Positions 25,987 to 34,288 of a DNA stretch of 64,000 nucleotides are shown here, piece after piece; within the stretch, counting starts at the first letter, position 1; every line of letters begins with the position of its first letter. The stretch is from Candidatus Binatia bacterium (GTDB lineage: Bacteria; Desulfobacterota; Binatia; HRBIN30). A model generated the notes under the pieces. That model saw nothing but the letters and a program-made list of their open reading frames with translations. It had not been told where the DNA came from and did not search any database. The position numbers were made by a program, and so were the translations under genes. The DNA lies in the NCBI GenBank assembly GCA_023150935.1, contig JAKLJW010000005.1, positions 103,162 to 167,161 on the forward strand, written 5' to 3'.

Positions 25987-27372
25987 TTACCGCCACAGCC
26001 AGGCGGTCATGGCCCCTTCTCGCCGCAGGGCCCACAGCGCGGCGGCAATCAGCGCCAGCGCCAGCGTTGCAACCGCGAAGGTCAGAAAATAGCTCGCCAG
26101 ACCCAGAACCGTGAGCACGACCGCGAAGCCGATAAACGGCTCGCGCCCGCAGAGCACGGCTGGAACAATCACCATCAGCAGGTGCCACGGCAGGAGCATC
26201 GTCAGCACCAGCAGAACGAACGCCGCTGCCCACAGGCAGCCCGCCTCCAGCATCGATTCCACCGACGGCCCAGCCCGCCATTGTCGCCACGTTATCGCCG
26301 CCGCCGCCGCCGCGAACGCCGACCATCGCATCACATCGAACGTCCACGCACCCCACAGGGACTCGAATGCCCCGGCCCAGTTCAGCCCCCAGAACAGCGG
26401 CGCCAGCAACGGCGACAACTCGTTCGGATAAATTCCCTGCAACGCCTTCGGGGCAAACCAATTCGACAGGACCGCGCCCGCCGGCCCGGGCAACGGCCAT
26501 AACGACAGTACGCCGACGCCCACGACAACCGCCACCACGACCCCCAGGTCGCCGCCAGCCGCACGCCAAGAACGCCCGGCCCGGTCGACCAGAAATGCCG
26601 GCAAGAACAGCAGACTGTACCACTTGTACCAGAACGCCACGGCCAGCACGGCCACCGCGGCTCGCGACCGCTCCCGCTGACGGCACCAGACCGCCACGCA
26701 CACCGCCAGAACCATAACGATGTCGTTGTGCGCGTTACCCGCCGTCTCGAATTGCAGCAGAGGATTCCAGGCCAGCAGGGCCAGCAGCCAACTCGCCGGG
26801 GCCGCCAACGCCGGCCGGCGCAGGACTGCCGCGGCGACAACCAGGGTCGCGCCGAAGAGCCCCATCGCGAGGCCCTTGTAAAGCCATACGGCAACCCAGA
26901 GATCGGCTCCGGCAAGCCCGTCGATCGCCCATGCCTGCCACACCGCCAGCGGCCCATAGACCACAGGCCAGTCGCGCCAACGCGCGTCGCCCAGGAACGG
27001 CAACCATGGATCGGCGGGGAATGCGCTCGGCGCGGTCACCAACGGGTTGGCCCCGTAGTGGCCAAGGATCTTCCCGAACATCGCATAGCCGAACACATCC
27101 TTCGAACCGACCGGGAAAGCCGCGAAAAGAGCCGCCAAGCACACGATGGTCGTAGTCCTCAACGGTCCCGATGGAACTTCGTCACGGTTCGCATACGCGG
27201 TCCAGTAAGCCGCCAGTGCGACGCCGCTTAGCCCAAAGAACAGAAACGACCGCCGCAGATCGTCGAAACGCTCGAAATCGTTGCGCATCAGATCGGGCGC
27301 CAGCCACGAGGCCACGGCCATACCGGCACTCGCCAGCATGAGCCCCGCCCCCGCACGCCACCACGACGACAT
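25987..27372 (-). CDS. Polyprenol-phosphate-mannose-dependent-like GT-C glycosyltransferase
   Basis: 461 residues with 10 or more membrane helices. The loop after the third helix reads GSKDVFGYAMFGKILGHYGA, followed by NPLVTAP and PVVYGPLAVWQAWAI, a pattern seen in the MptA/MptB-like alpha-mannosyltransferases that use polyprenol-phosphate-linked sugars. The LQFETAGNAHNDIVMVLAV segment is also shared with that group. The likely role is sugar transfer on the outer face of the inner membrane to a glycolipid or polysaccharide. The ATG at 27372 is chosen; one three codons upstream is equal. Confidence 0.78.
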   Translation of the reverse strand: MSSWWRAGAGLMLASAGMAVASWLAPDLMRNDFERFDDLRRSFLFFGLSGVALAAYWTAYANRDEVPSGPLRTTTIVCLAALFAAFPVGSKDVFGYAMFGKILGHYGANPLVTAPSAFPADPWLPFLGDARWRDWPVVYGPLAVWQAWAIDGLAGADLWVAVWLYKGLAMGLFGATLVVAAAVLRRPALAAPASWLLALLAWNPLLQFETAGNAHNDIVMVLAVCVAVWCRQRERSRAAVAVLAVAFWYKWYSLLFLPAFLVDRAGRSWRAAGGDLGVVVAVVVGVGVLSLWPLPGPAGAVLSNWFAPKALQGIYPNELSPLLAPLFWGLNWAGAFESLWGAWTFDVMRWSAFAAAAAAITWRQWRAGPSVESMLEAGCLWAAAFVLLVLTMLLPWHLLMVIVPAVLCGREPFIGFAVVLTVLGLASYFLTFAVATLALALIAAALWALRREGAMTAWLWR

Positions 27373-27564
27373 AGCGAGCATTATACACGGCCGCGGCCGA
27401 GCCGGCCTCGACGAGGCCGGGTGCGGATCCCAGTTAAGTATGAGGAAGTCCGCATTTCTCCTCGCTGGCTTCGGGGCCCGGGTCGCCGCGGATCGCCAAC
27501 CGGCCCCCCTCGGTTGAAGCCGCCGCCGGAACGTAATAGGAGCGACCGCGGAAAGGGGTAACGC

Positions 27565-28635
27565 ATGCGCGCAATTATTCTCTGTGCCGGCCTTGGGACG
27601 CGTCTGCGCCCTCTGACCTTCAGCACGGCGAAACACCTCATCCCCGTCGCCAACAAGCCGGTCCTGTATTCCGCACTCGAAGCCCTCGTGGCGGTGGAAG
27701 CGCGGGATATCGGCATTATCGTCAGCCGCGAAAGCCGTCCGATCATTCAAAATGCCGTCGACGACGGGGCCCGCTGGGGCGCACGCGTCACCTACCTCGA
27801 GCAGACAACGCCGCGCGGCCTCGCGCACGCAGCGCAGTGCGGCGAGGCGTTCGTCGGCGGGGAACCGTTCATCATGTACCTCGGCGACAACCTGCTCCCG
27901 GAAGGCCTCGCCCCGGCCGTCGAGAAGTACCGCCGATCCGGGGCCAACGCGGTGGTCACGCTGAAGGCCGTAGACGACCCGTCACACTTCGGGATCGCCG
28001 AAGTAGAAGGCGACCGCATTGTCCGTCTCGTCGAGAAACCGAAGGCGCCGCGCTCGAATCTCGCCATCGTCGGTAGCTACATCTTCGATCGCAACATCTT
28101 CGACGCCATCCGCCGCATCAAGCCGTCGTGGCGCAACGAATACGAAATCACCGACGCCATTCAAAACCTCATCGACCATGACTTAAAGGTCGTACCGCAT
28201 ATCGTCACCGGGTGGTGGAAGGACACCGGTAAACCCGAGGATATATTGGAAGCCAACCGCGCCGTCCTCGACGAAACCCTCGTCTCCAGCGTCCGTGGCA
28301 AGGTCGATGCCGCCTCGACGCTGTTCGGCGTGGTCGACGTCGCCGAGGGTGCCGACATCGTCAACAGCAAGGTCCACGGCCCATCGATCATTGGTGCCAA
28401 CGCCCGCATCGTCAACGCCGAGATCGGCCCTTACGCGTCGATCGGCGATCGCGTCGAGGTGATCGACAGCCGCCTCGATAACTCCGTCGTCATGGAGGAG
28501 ACGGTCATCAGCCACGTCTCGCAGCCGCTCTCCGGCTGCCTGATCGGCCGAAAAGTACGGGTCACCGGAAAGCCCGCTAAGGCTGGAACGATGCGCCTCT
28601 TGCTCGGGGATTTTTCCGAAACCGACCTACCTTAG
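27565..28635 (+). CDS. Glucose-1-phosphate thymidylyltransferase, long RmlA-type with left-handed beta-helix tail
   Basis: 356 residues. The nucleotidyltransferase domain (about 1-240) has the signature ILCAGLGTRLRPLTFSTAKH, the MYLGDNLL metal site and VEKPKAPRSNLAIVG. Residues about 250-345 form hexapeptide repeats (ADIVNSKVHGPSIIGANARI and on). The extra tail is the mark of the long RmlA form rather than the 290-residue short form. It makes dTDP-glucose from glucose-1-phosphate, the first step to dTDP-sugars. No other rml gene is adjacent. Confidence 0.9.
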   Translation: MRAIILCAGLGTRLRPLTFSTAKHLIPVANKPVLYSALEALVAVEARDIGIIVSRESRPIIQNAVDDGARWGARVTYLEQTTPRGLAHAAQCGEAFVGGEPFIMYLGDNLLPEGLAPAVEKYRRSGANAVVTLKAVDDPSHFGIAEVEGDRIVRLVEKPKAPRSNLAIVGSYIFDRNIFDAIRRIKPSWRNEYEITDAIQNLIDHDLKVVPHIVTGWWKDTGKPEDILEANRAVLDETLVSSVRGKVDAASTLFGVVDVAEGADIVNSKVHGPSIIGANARIVNAEIGPYASIGDRVEVIDSRLDNSVVMEETVISHVSQPLSGCLIGRKVRVTGKPAKAGTMRLLLGDFSETDLP

Positions 28636-28701
28636 TGCGGGCTGGCACCCGCAACCCTTGACCTGACCAGAAGTACCTTTGGGAGGGCGAGGCCCATGTC
28701 G

Positions 28702-28786
28702 TTAAGTTAAGGGTGTCAGTGGTGACGGGCACGCGTCCGCTTAACTTGGGGTGGGTCTTGTACTCGTCGATTCCCGCTTTCGCGGG
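28702..28786. repeat. Intergenic inverted repeats, including a CCCGC-TTTC-GCGGG hairpin
   Basis: Two structures lie between the RmlA-type gene and vapB. The first is an 8-bp inverted repeat AAGTTAAG (28704-28711) and CTTAACTT (28740-28747). The second is a short hairpin CCCGCTTTCGCGGG at 28773-28786, inside the sequence ATTCCCGCTTTCGCGGGGGT. The latter motif is a very common dispersed palindrome in many proteobacterial genomes. Either could be left from insertion events; they could also act as weak terminators. Confidence 0.55.
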
Positions 28787-28840
28787 GGTGACGGCTTACG
28801 GGCATGCGGACAATCTGTTAGCGCGGGATTTGGGATCGCC

Positions 28841-28858
28841 GTGATGTCTTGACATCAC
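28841..28858 (+). promoter_or_regulatory. Palindromic operator upstream of vapB
   Basis: The sequence GTGATGTC-TT-GACATCAC is a perfect 8-bp inverted repeat with a 2-bp centre, just before the antitoxin gene. It also contains a TTGACA that could serve as a -35 box. VapB-type ribbon-helix-helix antitoxins bind such palindromes to repress their own operon, so this is the likely autoregulatory site. Confidence 0.7.
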
Positions 28859-28883
28859 TCAGGTGGCTGCCTGTGGCGTCCGC

Positions 28884-29189
28884 GTGCGGACTACGCTGAC
28901 CCTTGACGACGATCTTGCCGGAATTCTCGAACGGCGAGCGCGGGAGATGGGTGTGTCGTTCAAGGAGATGGTCAATCGAACGATACGGGCCGGCATGGGA
29001 GAGGCCGCACGCCGCCGGCGCGGCCGCGTCCCGCGCGTGCTGCCTCATTCCTTCGGTTTCAAACCCGGCGCCGATCTGGACAAGCTGAATCAACTGGTCG
29101 ACGAGCTGGACGTTGAGGCGGCGGCGGACAAGTTGCGAGGGGCCGCCGGTGATTCTTCCCGACGTAAACGTTCTCGTACACGCGCATAA
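28884..29189 (+). CDS. VapB-type ribbon-helix-helix antitoxin
   Basis: About 101 residues from the GTG at 28884 (a GTG at 28863 would add seven). The N-terminal RHH core reads RTTLTLDDDLAGILERRARE followed by KEMVNRTIRAGM. The middle is a basic linker with PRVLPHSFGFKPGADLDKLN, and the last helix (LNQLVDELDVEAAADKL) would wrap the toxin. It is followed with overlap by a truncated PIN toxin gene, and a perfect palindrome stands upstream. The antitoxin looks intact though its partner is not. Confidence 0.82.
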   Translation: MRTTLTLDDDLAGILERRAREMGVSFKEMVNRTIRAGMGEAARRRRGRVPRVLPHSFGFKPGADLDKLNQLVDELDVEAAADKLRGAAGDSSRRKRSRTRA

Positions 29190-29349
29190 CTCGGATTCCC
29201 CGGTTCACGCCCGCGCGCGAAGGTGGTGGGACGGGTGTCTCGCCGGCTCGGAAGGGGTAGGGCTTGCACCACACCCACCGCCCACCCGTAGATCGTACGG
29301 GTACCTCACCGCCCCCTTATCGAGTCCCCACCGACGGGTAGATGGCTGA
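29149..29349 (+). pseudogene. Truncated VapC PIN-domain toxin (N-terminal part only)
   Basis: From the GTG at 29149 the frame reads VILPDVNVLVHAHNSDSPVH and ARARRWWDGCLAGSEGVGLA, the first strand and helices of a VapC nuclease with the first catalytic Asp. After that the sequence becomes proline- and arginine-rich and stops, without the conserved central Glu and C-terminal Asp residues. None of the three forward frames downstream restores the PIN fold, so the C-terminal two thirds were lost by deletion or replacement. The toxin is very likely inactive. Confidence 0.75.
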
Positions 29350-29502
29350 AATGCTGGGACACTCGCAGACGAAAGGGCGAGCAACAGGGAATCCAAACCT
29401 CAGCCTACACCACCGCGCCACATCTCGACTCTACCATCCGCCCACAATATTAGGGACGTTGCGGGTGCGCGACGACCGAGCGGGGGACCCTCCGACACGC
29501 GC

Positions 29503-30195
29503 TTAGCGGACGACGCGGCCGAGCCGGTCCCACTTCATGCCGGACCAGTAAATGAAGGTCGCCTTACCCTTCACGTCGCGCTCGTTGGCGAAGCCCCAGT
29601 ACCGGCTGTCGTAGCTCTGGTCGCGGTTATCGCCGAGGACGAAGAATTTCCCCTCGGGCACGGTGACCGGACCGAAATTATCCCGCGGCGTGCTGCTGCG
29701 CGTCGACTGATCGGTGAACGTGGCGTGGCTGTCGTCCACCGCCTCGCCGTTGATGTACAGGCGCTTGTTGCGGATCTCCACCGTATCCCCACCCACGGCG
29801 ACCACCCGCTTTATGAGGTCGGTCCGCCGGTCGACGGGCGACACGAACACGACGATGTCCCCGCGATCCAGGTGACTCCACTGCGTCAGCACCAGTGCCC
29901 GGTTAACCAGCGGCACGTCGATGTGCATACCGTACGCAAGCTTGTTCACAAAAAGATGATCGCCGATCTGTATCGTCGGCAGCATGGAGCCCGACGGCAC
30001 CCAGAACGCTTCGACCACCGACGACCGCACGACAAGAGCCACGAGAACGGCGAGAGCGAGCGACTCGACATTCTGCCGCAGGCGCGACTTGTGCGACGCG
30101 TCGGCTGCCCGACCGCGATTGGCCTTCCAGAAACGCCAGCGTGACGGCGACGACGTTGACGACGGGGCGTCAGTTGGGGATGGTTGCGCGGGCAT
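29503..30195 (-). CDS. lepB: Signal peptidase I
   Basis: 230 residues. One membrane anchor (about residues 45-65) precedes the catalytic Ser motif VPSGSMLPTIQIGDHLFVNK. The general base Lys is in RRTDLIKRVVAVGGDTVEI, and box E reads FVLGDNRDQSYDSRYWGF. It cleaves signal peptides of exported proteins on the periplasmic face. It is the last gene of a minus-strand group with two hsp20 genes and a 3-methyladenine glycosylase, 36 bp after the latter. Confidence 0.96.
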   Translation of the reverse strand: MPAQPSPTDAPSSTSSPSRWRFWKANRGRAADASHKSRLRQNVESLALAVLVALVVRSSVVEAFWVPSGSMLPTIQIGDHLFVNKLAYGMHIDVPLVNRALVLTQWSHLDRGDIVVFVSPVDRRTDLIKRVVAVGGDTVEIRNKRLYINGEAVDDSHATFTDQSTRSSTPRDNFGPVTVPEGKFFVLGDNRDQSYDSRYWGFANERDVKGKATFIYWSGMKWDRLGRVVR

Positions 30196-30231
30196 GGCTT
30201 GCTGGGATCATGGAATGCTGGCCGCGCCTCG

Positions 30232-30825
30232 TCAAGGTCCGCCTGTGCGGAGCGCGGCACCCTCCGCAAGTCGGTCGCGGCGCGACACCCCGGGGCTGCC
30301 GAGCAGATACAAACGTAAGGGCAGCTCTACGGCGCGACGGATGCCAACCCGGCTCGTGCGGACGATGCGCTCGCCGCGCCGCCGCCTGCCGGCTTCGACC
30401 CAGAGGTTCGGATCGGTCACCAGGTCACGACCTGAATCCGGGCGGCCCAGGCCGAGCGCTCTGCAGGCCAGCGCCGGGCCGCCCGCACCGGGCAGGCCAT
30501 CCAGCCCCCGCACCAGTACGGCGCCGGGACGGCCGTCGCTTTCGGTGACTACGTTGAAGCAATGGTGCATTCCATACGTGAAGTAGACGTACGCCACCCC
30601 GGGGGGACCGAACATCACGGCATTACGAGGGGTCCGCCGGCCACCTGCGGCGTGCGAAGCCGCATCGTCGGTATACGCTTCAACTTCGACGATACGACCC
30701 CGCCACAGCCGGCCATCTACCCGGTGGCACACGAAGCACCCGAGCAGGCGCCGGGCGACCGTCAGGGTCGGCCCGGCGTAGAACGCACGGCTCAGCCGCG
30801 CCTCGCCTCCGGCCTCGATCGCCAC
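30232..30825 (-). CDS. 3-methyladenine DNA glycosylase (AAG/MPG type)
   Basis: 197 residues, the usual size for the family. Features are LSRAFYAGPTLTVARRLLGC at the start, GRIVEVEAYTDDAASHA with the catalytic Glu, and FGPPGVAYVYFTYGMHHCFN with the intercalating Tyr region. It excises alkylated purines. I chose a GTG at 30825, one base after the hsp20 stop, because upstream in-frame sequence is only the shadow of that gene. It is likely translationally coupled to it. Confidence 0.93.
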   Translation of the reverse strand: MAIEAGGEARLSRAFYAGPTLTVARRLLGCFVCHRVDGRLWRGRIVEVEAYTDDAASHAAGGRRTPRNAVMFGPPGVAYVYFTYGMHHCFNVVTESDGRPGAVLVRGLDGLPGAGGPALACRALGLGRPDSGRDLVTDPNLWVEAGRRRRGERIVRTSRVGIRRAVELPLRLYLLGSPGVSRRDRLAEGAALRTGGP

Positions 30826-30826
30826 G

Positions 30827-31225
30827 TCAGGCCGTCTGCACCTGAATTCGCCGGGGCTTGGCACGTTCGGCCTTGGGCAGCTCGAGTTCCAACACCCCGT
30901 CTCGCAGTCGCGCGTTGATGCGCCCGGTATCGATGTCCGCCGAGATCGACAGGCGGCGCAGGAAATTGCCGACGTTGTACTCCGTGTATACCGGCTGCAA
31001 GTTCTCGTACTCCGCCAGCGACACCCGCCCATCGACCGTCAGAACCCCTTCGGCGACGCTGACGTCGACCGCCTTGTCGTCGACGCCGGGCATGTCCGCA
31101 TACAGCCACAGTGCCTCCGGTGTCTCGCAAATGTCGATGTGCGGACTGTAGACGCGCCCGGGACGCGTCGACTCGGCGCCGGTCACTTCACTCTTCACCC
31201 GTCCGTTCAGTTCCTGACTGGCCAT
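30827..31225 (-). CDS. Small heat-shock protein, Hsp20/alpha-crystallin family (second copy)
   Basis: 132 residues from the ATG at 31225, which has AGGAGG about 9 bases upstream. The alpha-crystallin domain covers most of the protein: HIDICETPEALWLYADMPGV, VAEGVLTVDGRVSLAEYENL, and a C-terminal RLRDGVLELELPKAE. The final IQV tripeptide resembles the I-x-I/V anchor used in oligomerisation. It acts as an ATP-independent holdase for unfolding proteins. It follows another hsp20 gene, and the pair probably form mixed oligomers. Confidence 0.94.
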   Translation of the reverse strand: MASQELNGRVKSEVTGAESTRPGRVYSPHIDICETPEALWLYADMPGVDDKAVDVSVAEGVLTVDGRVSLAEYENLQPVYTEYNVGNFLRRLSISADIDTGRINARLRDGVLELELPKAERAKPRRIQVQTA

Positions 31226-31277
31226 GCCTAACCTCCTGATGCCTCGATCGGTGCGACGCGCGCAAAGTCCGTTGCGG

Positions 31278-31718
31278 TCATCCGGCCCGCACGGCGATCT
31301 GCCGCGGCTTCGCTTCTTCGCGACGCGGAATGCGCACGCTGAGGATGCCGTGCTTGTATGCTGCCGAGGCGCGGCTCGCGTCGGTGTCTTCCGGAAGCTG
31401 CAGCGATCGGGAGAATGTGCCCACGTTGCGCTCGCGGCGGTGATAACTCGCACCTTCGGGACCCGATCGTCGCCGCTCGCCCGAGATGGTCAGCGTGCGG
31501 CCCTGCGCCTCGATGCGCAGAGTGTCCGCCGCCACCCCCGGCACCTCCACGCGCAGCACCAGGCCCTCCTTGTCGCTGAAAGCGTTAATAGCCGGGAACA
31601 CGCCCCGACCGGAGATCCCGAAGTTAAAGGGCGGGTTCTCGAACACGCGCTCCAACTCCCGCTGCAATGCAACTAGGCCGCTCCCCGGATCGAGAAGGTC
31701 GAACCGAAACATCGCCAT
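31278..31718 (-). CDS. Small heat-shock protein, Hsp20/alpha-crystallin family (first copy)
   Basis: 146 residues. The N-terminal arm (MAMFRFDLLDPGSGLVALQR) is followed by the alpha-crystallin domain: FSDKEGLVLRVEVPGVAADT, RIEAQGRTLTISGERRR, RSLQLPEDTDASRASAAYKH and GILSVRIPRREEAKPRQI. An AGGAGG precedes the ATG. It is the first gene of the operon; a TTGACA promoter with an overlapping palindrome lies about 70-100 bases upstream, which fits heat- or stress-controlled expression. Confidence 0.95.
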   Translation of the reverse strand: MAMFRFDLLDPGSGLVALQRELERVFENPPFNFGISGRGVFPAINAFSDKEGLVLRVEVPGVAADTLRIEAQGRTLTISGERRRSGPEGASYHRRERNVGTFSRSLQLPEDTDASRASAAYKHGILSVRIPRREEAKPRQIAVRAG

Positions 31719-31787
31719 GCCGCACCTCCTGGTGTGTCTTATGCCGACCGTTGCCCCTTTGCGTTACCAATGGCGTCGGCTGCCGGC

Positions 31788-31815
31788 AAACTAAGACGCG
31801 TTAGTTTTCTGTCAA
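31788..31815 (-). promoter_or_regulatory. Promoter with overlapping palindromic operator for the hsp20 operon
   Basis: On the minus strand a perfect -35 TTGACA (plus 31810-31815) is followed after 16 bases by TAGTTT as a possible -10 (31788-31793). The inverted repeat AAACTAA (31788-31794) and TTAGTTT (31801-31807), with a 6-base centre, fills the space between the two boxes. It does not match the CIRCE element. A repressor bound here would block RNA polymerase; its identity is unknown. Confidence 0.65.
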
Positions 31816-31854
31816 GGCGCGACGCATCGCTCTGCTGGACTCTCGCCCCGGCAC

Positions 31855-32856
31855 GTGCCAATCACAGCTTCTGTGACGGCAAATGGCCTCGAACTGCGCA
31901 CCATATCGCCATCCGAACGGGACGCCGTGCTCGATCTCCTCGCCCGATGGTTCGACGACCGCGAGTTCTTTGACCGCTACGTGCGCCATGACCCGTCCTT
32001 CCGAGACGACCTCTGTTTCGTGGCGACAGATCGCGGCACGATCGTCAGCACGTTGCAGGTTTTCCGCCGGCGCGTGCGGCTTGTCGGCGGGATTGTGGAA
32101 GTTGCCGCAGTCGGCAACGTGTTCACCGCGGAGACCCACCGCGGACGCGGTCTGGCGACCGCACTTCTCGAACGGGCGCTGGCGGCCATGCCCGATCACG
32201 ATTTCGACATGTCGCTGCTTTTTGCGACCCGCATTCCCTTCTACGGTCGCCTCGGGTGGCGGAGCCACGTTCGCCACCTCGTCTTCCTCGAAGCCGCGCC
32301 GCCCGTCGACGACGACCGCTACGCCATCGAAAGGTTCCGCCCTGCCGATCTCGATGCCGTGGCACGTGTTTACGATCTCTACACAGCGGACCGCGTCGGC
32401 ACCACCGTGCGCTCTCCCGCTTACTGGCAGGGTCAACTGCGCTTCGCCGGCAATCCCACGGAGGATTTCCTGGTCGCCCGTGACGGCGCCGACGTGGTTG
32501 CGTACGCCCGCGGCATCGTACTCTACGGTCTTTACGTGGTAATGGAGCACGCCTGCGCACCCGCTCACGAACCCGCCCTGGCATCCGTGATCGCGAGGTT
32601 GCACAGCTCCGTGGCCACGGGGTTCGCCGGCACCCTCACACAGCTCACCGGCGACGACGCCGTCCTTGCAAACCTGCGAGCGCGCGGGCTCGCGATGCGC
32701 ACCATCGACGACGTGTTCTGGCTGTGGCGCGTGATCGACGTCGAACGAGTCGCGGCCGCCGGCAGAATAGGGCCGGAACAGGTTCTCGCCGATGACGCCA
32801 TGTTCCATCTTTTGCCGCCCGAGCGGTCCGTATATTGGATCGCCGATCGCTTCTGA
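31855..32856 (+). CDS. GNAT acetyltransferase, two-domain Eis-like
   Basis: 333 residues from a GTG. The N-terminal GNAT domain shows the acetyl-CoA loop in THRGRGLATALLERALAAM, preceded by VEVAAVGNVFTAETH, and ends with a typical FATRIPFYGRLGWR. A second, weaker GNAT-like half follows (about 165-330). Eis-like proteins have this two-domain layout. The acyl acceptor is unknown. It is divergent from the hsp20 operon and starts about 40 bases from its -35 box. Confidence 0.83.
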   Translation: MPITASVTANGLELRTISPSERDAVLDLLARWFDDREFFDRYVRHDPSFRDDLCFVATDRGTIVSTLQVFRRRVRLVGGIVEVAAVGNVFTAETHRGRGLATALLERALAAMPDHDFDMSLLFATRIPFYGRLGWRSHVRHLVFLEAAPPVDDDRYAIERFRPADLDAVARVYDLYTADRVGTTVRSPAYWQGQLRFAGNPTEDFLVARDGADVVAYARGIVLYGLYVVMEHACAPAHEPALASVIARLHSSVATGFAGTLTQLTGDDAVLANLRARGLAMRTIDDVFWLWRVIDVERVAAAGRIGPEQVLADDAMFHLLPPERSVYWIADRF

Positions 32857-33003
32857 TTATGACACGCGCGGGGTCCAGCTATTGCTTCTCAGGTTGTCGG
32901 CAGGTGCTCGGTGGGCTTGTGCGCACACCCAATACCGAGGATACACTCGGTGACAGGATCGGGGTCCGGCGATACCGCGTCGGCGTCGGAGGCGCCAGCA
33001 CAC

Positions 33004-34263
33004 GTGAAGCAGAACGCAAGCAACTCGCGTAATCAAGGGGCAACCGCCCTACCAACGCCGGACGTAGCCGCCATCTACATGACGGTGATCGCCGCGACGG
33101 TGACGCTCGTCTGCACCATGTGGGCGCTCCAGTTTCTCGTGTATCCGGCGGTCCCGGCGGCGCGCTACACCCTGCTCGCGGCGATCGCCCTGATGCCCTC
33201 GATCCTCGTCGTGACGTGGCCGGGCAGCGCACCGCAGGCGATCATCCTGACGACCTTCGTTGCCTACTCCACGGCCGTCACCGTCGGCATTCATTACGGG
33301 GGGGGCGCCGACAACGTCAGCGGGCCCCTGCTTTACACGGTAGTTATCGGTCTGGCCGGGCTTATCGTCTCCGGAGGCGCGGCTTACGCCGTCGCGGTCG
33401 GCAGCAGTGTTATGTACGCCGCCCTGATTTGCGCCGAACGGTTCGGGTTCCTGCCGCACCACCTCTCGTACACCAAGAGCGGACCCGACGCGGTGGCAAC
33501 GGTGATCGCCGTCGGGCTGTACCTGACCCTGGTTGCCTGGGTGGTCTCCAGCACGGTGCGGCAGATCCGCGCCACTCATCGGCGCGCCGAGGAGCTTCGC
33601 AGCGAGGCGGTCAACGCGCTCTCGCACGACCTGAAGAACCCCCTCGGCGCCATTCGCAGCTACGCCGAGCTTGCCGAGACGGCGCCAGCCGGCGATAACC
33701 GCGAGTACCTGCGCCATATCCGCCGCGCCGCCCAGCACGCCCTCGACCTCGTCAACAACGTGCTCGACGCCGCGGCGCTGGCGGCTCGACCCATGACCCC
33801 GGAGCACCGCCCCGTTCAACTCAACGATCTGGTCGCCGATACCGCCGAGCTCTACGCGGCCGCCGCCGAAGCCAAGGGCATCAAGCTCTCCGTAACTCTG
33901 GCACCCGACCTGCCCGTGGTCGACGCCGACGGGCAGCTCTTCCGGCGTATGTTGAGCAACCTGATCTCCAACGCGATCAAATTCACCGGCGAGGGCGGCG
34001 AAGTCAGAGTGCGCACCACTTCGGTCAACGAAAGCCGCGTCCGCCTGATCGTCAGCGATACCGGGTGCGGCATTGCCCCCAGGGACCGGCCCCATCTGTT
34101 CAGCAAATACCGCCGGGGCCGTTCCGGCCCGGACACCGGCGGGACCGGACTCGGCCTCTATATCGTGCGCTCTATCGTCGACGCCCACGCCGGCGAGGTT
34201 TCGGTGGAAAGCGACGTCGGCCAGGGCGCCGTCTTTACCATCGACCTGCCGCTGCGACGCTAG
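33004..34263 (+). CDS. Membrane sensor histidine kinase (orphan)
   Basis: 419 residues from the GTG at 33004; GTG 32911 or ATG 33079 are alternatives. Five or six membrane helices (about 20-185) form an integral sensor with almost no periplasmic domain. The HisKA box AVNALSHDLKNPLGAIRSYA has the phosphorylated His at about 208. The HATPase_c domain has the N box MLSNLISNAIKFTGEGGEV, G1 VSDTGCGIAP and G2 GGTGLGLYIVRSIVDAHAGE. It autophosphorylates and passes phosphate to a response regulator, but none is encoded next to it. Confidence 0.92.
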   Translation: MKQNASNSRNQGATALPTPDVAAIYMTVIAATVTLVCTMWALQFLVYPAVPAARYTLLAAIALMPSILVVTWPGSAPQAIILTTFVAYSTAVTVGIHYGGGADNVSGPLLYTVVIGLAGLIVSGGAAYAVAVGSSVMYAALICAERFGFLPHHLSYTKSGPDAVATVIAVGLYLTLVAWVVSSTVRQIRATHRRAEELRSEAVNALSHDLKNPLGAIRSYAELAETAPAGDNREYLRHIRRAAQHALDLVNNVLDAAALAARPMTPEHRPVQLNDLVADTAELYAAAAEAKGIKLSVTLAPDLPVVDADGQLFRRMLSNLISNAIKFTGEGGEVRVRTTSVNESRVRLIVSDTGCGIAPRDRPHLFSKYRRGRSGPDTGGTGLGLYIVRSIVDAHAGEVSVESDVGQGAVFTIDLPLRR

Positions 34264-34288
34264 CTGTCCGCTTCCGCCAGAGCCGCCT

